This document shows, piece after piece, positions 58,220 through 64,000 of a stretch of 64,000 nt of DNA (within the stretch, counting starts at the first letter, position 1; each line of letters starts with the position of its first letter). The notes beneath the pieces are model-generated. The model did not search any database, was not told the origin of the DNA, and saw nothing but the letters and a program-made list of their open reading frames with translations. A program made the position numbers and the translations under genes. The stretch is from Sternotherus odoratus (Eukaryota > Chordata > Testudines > Kinosternidae). The stretch lies in the NCBI GenBank assembly GCA_032164245.1, contig JAVMKO010000022.1, positions 13,329,845 to 13,393,844 of the forward strand, given 5' to 3'.

Positions 58220-59150
58220 CTGCAAATGCAGGATTGTCCATAGAAAGGGCCTCAGGGCCAGCATCTTTTGCCTGGGCTGCATTTACCATTGAACAAGGGA
58301 AGGAAATAGAGTTTTCTAAATGTGTGAAATTGTTTTCAATTTCCCCTTCACCTCCCTGCTCCAGGGTGGCTCATCATTAAATGTGAGGAAAGTGGTTTTT
58401 GAGGATGGTGAAATTAATGAGGCTTCACTTAAAAATAAAATGGCAACTTTTGCTAGCCCTTTGCTATTCTTGCAGCACATCGGAATTCTTTAATGTAGCT
58501 GCGTGTTCCATTTCCTCCACTCGTAGCGGCTCAGACTATATTCAGTGCAAAGTCACCCCAAGGTAAATCCATAGGAAGTGAGGAGTTTAAACAAGAGGCG
58601 AATATGGCCCAACAGTCTTAGTTAAAATAGAAAAGAAAACTCAAATATGAAACATGGCTGCATTTGTCTGAAAGAGTCTCTGATGAGCTCCAAATAAATT
58701 AAAAGGGGAGGAGAGCCTTGAAAAGAGAAGAGAAATCAATCTCCGTGTTCCTTCAAGTGTCGGATACTCCGGGAACTGGTCCAAGGATCAACTCTTCAGC
58801 CGCTGTGAGGTGTGCAGGAGTTATTGGCTGCCCCATCATGCAGGACCTTATGCCTGGCAGAAGGAGTCATTTCATGCCGAATAGTCCGTCTCTTGATGAT
58901 GTTGAAGTCCTGCCCCTCAGCCCTAACACATCTCCAAAAAGAGAAGTCTCAATAAAGGAAAATTTGCTGCCATCAGTGCCTCCGTTCATGCCCTGGAGCT
59001 CTTGGGGTACCGTGATCAAACTGTGAACGTGATTAATCACACAGAGAGCTTCCCAGAACTAATGATTCCTTCGCTGGAAGAACGGCATTTGTGCCACCGC
59101 AGAAAATGTAGTGTTTCTCCATTATTGTTCTCATTACAGGAGTACCTAGA
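58220..59150. other. Intergenic with one unexplained open frame
   Basis: A 102-codon frame at 58718-59026 has a protein-like Ser/Pro-rich composition but matches nothing I recognise. See findings. The rest is featureless. Confidence 0.3.
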
Positions 59151-59159
59151 GATCCTGGC

Positions 59160-59340
59160 TGAGGTAAGGGGCCCATTGTGGCAGGCACTACTCAGACACA
59201 GTCCCTGCCCCAAGAGCGTACAGTCTAAACAGACAAGACAGACGAACAGAAGGCAGAGAAATACTCCGAAGGTCACGCGGCAGGGCAGTGTGAAAGCCAG
59301 GTCTCCCAGAGCAGAGCCAAGCACCAGACCCTACTGCCTC
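59160..59340 (+). repeat. Ancient dispersed repeat fragment
   Basis: 'aaggggcccattgtggcagg', 'gtccctgccccaagagcgta', 'cagtctaaacagacaagac' and 'gtgaaagccaggtctccc' give a fairly complete central part of the family also seen at 37965-38150. Confidence 0.6.
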
Positions 59341-59761
59341 TCAGTAGAACTCACCTTTGAACGGGAGCAAACGCCTGTCATTCACACAGCTAAGCAGCTA
59401 ATAAGCACTTTGCAAAGACCTGCCCCATGATGCACATTCCCCTGGCATCCCTCCATCTGACTGATTTTTACCAAGCCCCGGGGGCCCTGCACTCGAGTCT
59501 AGCAGGCTCCTTGCAGCCCTGGCAAGTGAATTATTCACACAGCAGGCACAGCAAGGGCTGTGGCAATGCAAGTAGCCACTTTCCTGCCACCTACCATTGT
59601 TTCTTTTCCCCAGACCACAGGATGCAGTCCCTGGCGCGGGGGTGGAGCGGGTAGCTCTCCACAGACTCATGAAGAACTTTGCCCTCTCCGCTAAAGCTAC
59701 CAGCAAAGGTTGCTACTTAATGTCCATTGTGAGAGAGACACCTGTCTACCAGGAACTGAAC

Positions 59762-59878
59762 TAGGGTGACCAGACAGCAAATGTGAAAAATCAGGACAGG
59801 AGGGGTAAGAGGAGCCTATATAAGAAAAAGACTCAAAAACCAGGACTGTCTATAAAATCGGGACATCTGGTCACCCTA
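59762..59878 (-). mobile_element. hAT MITE (TAGGGTGACCAGA family), intact copy 2
   Basis: It starts TAGGGTGACCAGACAGC and ends ACATCTGGTCACCCTA. Relative to the 41.9-kb copy it is inverted: 'aggagcctatataag' and 'ggactgtctataaaatc' are the complements of that copy's landmarks. The perfect 8-bp duplication AACTGAAC lies at 59754-59761 and 59879-59886. It is 117 bp long. Confidence 0.93.
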
Positions 59879-59889
59879 AACTGAACTGA

Positions 59890-62400
59890 GACCACCGATC
59901 TTCTGCTTTTAGGCTCTAAAAAGCTGCCAGCTAGTAAAATTGCCCACTCCATGTCGGGGCCAAATTTGCAGCCAGCAATCATTTGGCTTCCAGAGTTGAA
60001 CATGTTTACAAGATGGTCTTTGTCAGTTAACAAGTCTCTCTCCATACACAATTAGGGCACCAAGCCACCTTAACTCTGCCCTGTAGTAACAAAACGAGGG
60101 GAGGAAAATGAAAAAAAAAATAGTTTAATCTCATCTGTGATCATAAATACTGAAATGCCTTAATCTTGCTTACATGGTATCACACGCATGGTTTCACTGC
60201 AGGGCAGAGTTAAGGTTACCGCTGGACCCAAACTGTGCATTTCCAGCCCTCCCCATATTTGGATTTCTTTTAAGTGTAACCTTAGATCTGAATTTCCTGG
60301 GCTGATAATGCTTGGTTTAGGGATAATTACACACATCCCTGTAATGTATTGTACATTCAGTTATTGATACCTACTCTCAAGCTTAACCGCATCTTAACAT
60401 CACTTTTGTCTGGGAACACGGAGACGCCATGGTTCCAGAAGAAAGCCACTTGTTTCCTCCCTCATGAGGAGGGGATTCCTTGGTGGCTGGGACCTTTGCT
60501 TTGCTTTGGGAGTTTCTCAGATCCTCCATTAAACAAAGGGAAGGTTCCTTACCGAGAGGTTAATACATTTGATTCACCACCTACAGGGATATCATCTTTC
60601 TTATTAGTGTTTGCCATCATACCATTTAATTAAGGTCACCCAGGGGGCCTGTAAATGACATCTTAATTAATAGCCTAAGATCTCTGCCTCTGCCAGCCAG
60701 TCCTGCTACAGAGGCAATGCCCAGAGAGGAGGGAGAGAGAGAAGAGAGAGGATATACACACCTGCAGTTATTAGTCAGTGGAGGAAAGACTACATGTGCA
60801 TGTTCTAAACAAATACGTGTATATATAGTTACTGCCAGTTTCTTGAAGCATCGTGATCAGACAAGTATCTATACATACAGCCACTCAGGGGAGACTTATA
60901 CAAGCATGCTCCTGTCCCACAGGTATACTGAGCTCCACAAATCTTAGGACCATACTTTCTACAGGCACCATGGAGAAAATCAGAGACTAGCAAAGGAGGG
61001 GAGAGTGGAAAAATAAAGGTGAGAGGATTAGCACATGTAATGTACTACCAGGAGCTGAGCACGGTCCTTCTGTTTCCTTCCTGATACTGGAACCAGGTGG
61101 CAGTGAGATATAGTATGTATTGGAACCAGTTGGGGGTGAACTAAAGGAGTCAGGTAACAAGAGACCTGACAGCCTTCACCCAAAACTCAACCCCAAACCC
61201 TTTGAGGTCCAAAAATGGGTGGCTAATGCTTGCTTAAAATTAAGTCAGTCACATAATTTTCAGCCCTATACCATATAAATGAAATGAGCTTGAAGTCAGC
61301 TATCAGTCACGCCGGGCCCCATAGACTGAGTGACGATAGCCGGCTAAGCCATCAGGCAGACGTGGGGATGTCTGGCTCTGCTATGGAGCCTCAAGTGTGA
61401 GCTGCGTCACTAAGGCATCTGTGTTATTCCCACACGTGCCCTGTCAGCTGTTAGAAGAGGTGGTACTGATGTGCACAGGGATGGAGTGGCCGGGAGTGCT
61501 GCCAGCAAAGCATTCTGGTCCTGCTTGTTGTAAACACTGGGAGAGTCCAGACTTACATACTCCATCATAGTATTTACAAAGCATGGATCATACCGATGCT
61601 GGCTCATCAGTCCCTATGTGTTGTCCTGCCAGTGTCTGCCAAAGGGCCTGGAGAAGAACAAACCCACCTTTACGTGGCCAGTCTCAGTGGGGGGCTCGCC
61701 GCACATCTGGACTTTTGTATTAATTCAAGGATTTATTGTTAGTGCAGGTTTGATAAATGCAGATTTTTACTCAGCATGTCTTGCAAAGCAGAGCCATGAT
61801 TTGTGTGTCACAGCTAAATCCACCCACCATTTTCCAAACAAACACAGGAAATGGATGTTCTCGCACCTGACCAATCAGTTCAATGTATGTGATACAGTTA
61901 CATGACTTGCAATTCAGTGGTGTAGCCAATTGCATCTCTCTTCTGATTTATTACTCAGCTTTGCGACGCATAGTTCCAAGACAGCCTATAACTCAGTCCC
62001 GTCACTTATTCATCAGTGACACAGAACTTGGATAACTCAGGAATAACTTGAGAATTAATTGTGTTACTTATAAAGTTACTGACATGACTTATAAATTGCC
62101 ATATGGTCAATAAATCAGTGAGACACCTGAGAAATCCATCATATTTTTTTTTCAGTCAGAAACTTGATGGTCCTTATAAATCAAGCATTTGAACAGTACA
62201 TAATTTGTACGTGTAACCTGCACTTTGAAAACAACTGTTGTGTGAGGAATGTATATTCACCGTATATCCACCCCGAAATGTTCAGCAGGGTTAAATAAAA
62301 CAAGATGAGCAGATGGAGAGAAACATGCTGAGGAAAATAGATACAATTCCAGATAAGATCTGAGAGCAGTGGATGTGGTGTCTGAGTAACATATGGCTGG
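59890..62400. other. Intergenic, AT-rich, no gene found
   Basis: An A9 run occurs near 60112. 60540-60680 contains 'accatttaattaaggtc' and 'catcttaattaatagcc', which look regulatory but are unproven. No exon or named repeat. Confidence 0.35.
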
Positions 62401-62404
62401 GTAA

Positions 62405-62645
62405 GGCATTTATGTGGTCTGAGTTCAAAAGCGCCTGGATTTTATTCTCAGCTCAAACACGGACACCACTGGGCCTTGGTCAAATCAGTCACTTAACTTT
62501 TCTGCCTCCATTACAATGGGTTGGATTCTGTGCTGCCGTAAAAAGACAGGTATCTATTGTCTTCGACAGAACATTGGGCCCATTGTAAAGTGAGGCTAAG
62601 AATATTATTCACTTAGCTCCCATGAGGACTGTGAGGATTAATTAG
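62405..62645 (+). repeat. MIR-like fragment
   Basis: 'tctcagctcaaacacggaca', 'gccttggtcaaatcagtcac', 'ttaacttttctgcctcc' and 'gaggactgtgaggattaatt' follow MIR-type order with substantial decay. Confidence 0.5.
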
Positions 62646-62649
62646 TTAG

Positions 62650-64000
62650 CTGGTGTTCTCTGCAAAAGGCTTTCCAGACAAAGTGCTGTAGTATATATAG
62701 AAAGGACAGATCTGACATTCCTGTATGGACTTCCATGGAGATCTACTGATTCGCTCTGGATGATGACCACCTATTAAACTTACATATACCAAATATATGC
62801 TGGTACTATCCCTGCTATAACTGTAATGCCATTTATCATGCACCTTTGACTACTGTGCCTGTACTCTGCCCCGCAAATTAGTCTCCATTAAACCTGTTCT
62901 TGAAACAGCTGTTGGCTGTTTATTTTAAATATTGTTCCAGTTTGGGGGAAAATTCACAGTTTGGGGGAAAGAAGGGAACATTTCTCTGATAGGGTAACAG
63001 CTTAATGTCTGAATATCTCATGACCCATCAGGGCTAGAAATGTACCACTAGGAAGGGGATATTTCTTTCTTTTCAGTTGTATTCACAGCAGTTTCTTCTT
63101 GTTCTTGAATGTCCTGATGAGAGGTGGCTGAACTATGAGGAAGGAACAAATTATTCAGTGAACTGTGTTCTCTTTTTCTGTTTCCCAAATAGTTTAAGAT
63201 TTTGATTATTAAAAATATGTTTATTACTCGTAAACATTCAACGATGCACTTGATGCAAGCAAATTTCAGTCTGTGGGTGCAAACTGTGCCAATGTGAGCC
63301 CTTGTATGCCAATATAGTAGTCAAACTGGAAATGCTTTCCCCCAATCATGGAGTAGAAACAACATCACATGACTTGACTGACCAATTACTGAATAAAGTA
63401 TAATGAATAGCCAGATATAATTCTGATATTCAAGCAAACAAAAGCCTATTGGCATAGAAGCTTTTGTGTAAAAATGAGCCAGAAGAGGTGAGAACATGGT
63501 GGAATTTAAAAGTGAGTCAGAATTTGCAACAATTGTAATGAATAGTTTCCCTCACAATTTGCTAGTTCTAGTCCCAGGGGATTTAATTTCCCAATCATAA
63601 TTCTATTGTGTATTAATAATTTCTCTTAGATCACATTTAGAGGTTTCTGCAACATTATAGTTACAATCTGTTCTTGTCTCATGAATGCCCTGTGACTCAT
63701 GCTACTAAGTGTCAACCACACTGTAAAAAACAGCTCTCTAACATGCTACGTCTGGTCAATAAGTGGCATATCTAGAACACGAGAGGGGGATATAAAGTGT
63801 AAAGATTTCAGTGGCCCTTGTTAGGAAGGATCTGAATAACTCATTGGTGCCTTTGACACCTGTGAGTTGTATGGCCAGTGCAAACTCAGGAGGACAATAC
63901 CTTTGTATTCCTCACTGCATTATCAGATATTCCTTCTTTTTCTCTCGCATGCACTCTCTTTCTCTTGTGTGTCTACATATAAAAAGGTCATTTGAATTAA
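62650..64000. other. Intergenic, AT-rich, nothing recognised
   Basis: Only a small local duplication ('cagtttgggggaaa' at about 62939 and 62958) stands out. There is no exon or RNA gene up to the window end. Confidence 0.4.

Noticed and set aside
23000..64000. A second protein-coding gene downstream of TAFA3, such as SLC16A1 expected from mammalian gene order
   Set aside because: I found no exon with monocarboxylate-transporter or other known domains on either strand; the neighbour is probably outside the window.

Overview
This is vertebrate nuclear DNA, almost certainly from a reptile and most likely a turtle. Coding exons are short, flanked by canonical GT/AG splice sites, and separated by kilobases of non-coding sequence. 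The interspersed repeats are CR1 LINE pieces, many short hAT-type non-autonomous elements with 8-bp target-site duplications, MIR/CORE-like fragments and one solo LTR. I recognise no L1 or Alu, and the repeat families are ones I associate with turtles and other sauropsids. The species call is inference. Nothing prokaryotic was seen (no operons, ribosome-binding sites or CRISPR), and I saw no tRNA or rRNA gene.

The only protein-coding gene I can support is on the + strand between about 15.1 and 20.8 kb. Three exons encode the cysteine-rich secreted core and C-terminus of a TAFA (FAM19A) chemokine-like neurokine, best matched to TAFA3. Exon 15157-15306 carries six of the ten family cysteines and exon 16449-16573 carries the other four. 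A coding end of only four codons (Val-Thr-Arg-stop) lies at 20773-20784. Splice phases agree at both visible introns, and the cysteine spacing is exactly the family pattern. The upstream exon with the start codon and signal peptide was not identified with confidence. It lies either in the 15 kb upstream or before the window; weak candidates are listed as a finding.

Layout. 1-15 kb is upstream or 5'-intronic sequence with a solo LTR (0.9-1.5 kb), a CR1 tail (4.5 kb), a hAT MITE (5.4 kb) and a MITE nested in another MITE (10.1-10.8 kb). 15-21 kb holds the gene, with a perfect 81-bp tandem duplication in its last intron. 21-22.8 kb is a possible 3' UTR with a 16-bp-arm hairpin. 23-64 kb looks intergenic. 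Its most striking structures are a 2.1-kb head-to-head inverted repeat (28.2-30.35 kb), a MITE carrying a five-copy 40-bp minisatellite (36.65-36.97 kb), two further intact copies of that MITE family, a pair of 'GGTGACCAGA' hAT MITEs (41.9 and 59.8 kb), and a degenerate CR1 ORF2 fragment (52.9-54.05 kb). That CR1 fragment contains a 40-nt stretch identical, in inverted orientation, to a site 2.2 kb away. Several AT-rich, repeat-poor stretches dense in TAATTA-type motifs look like candidate conserved regulatory DNA.

I found no undescribed multi-gene system. The open reading frames elsewhere are short and lie mostly in repeats or ordinary intergenic DNA.
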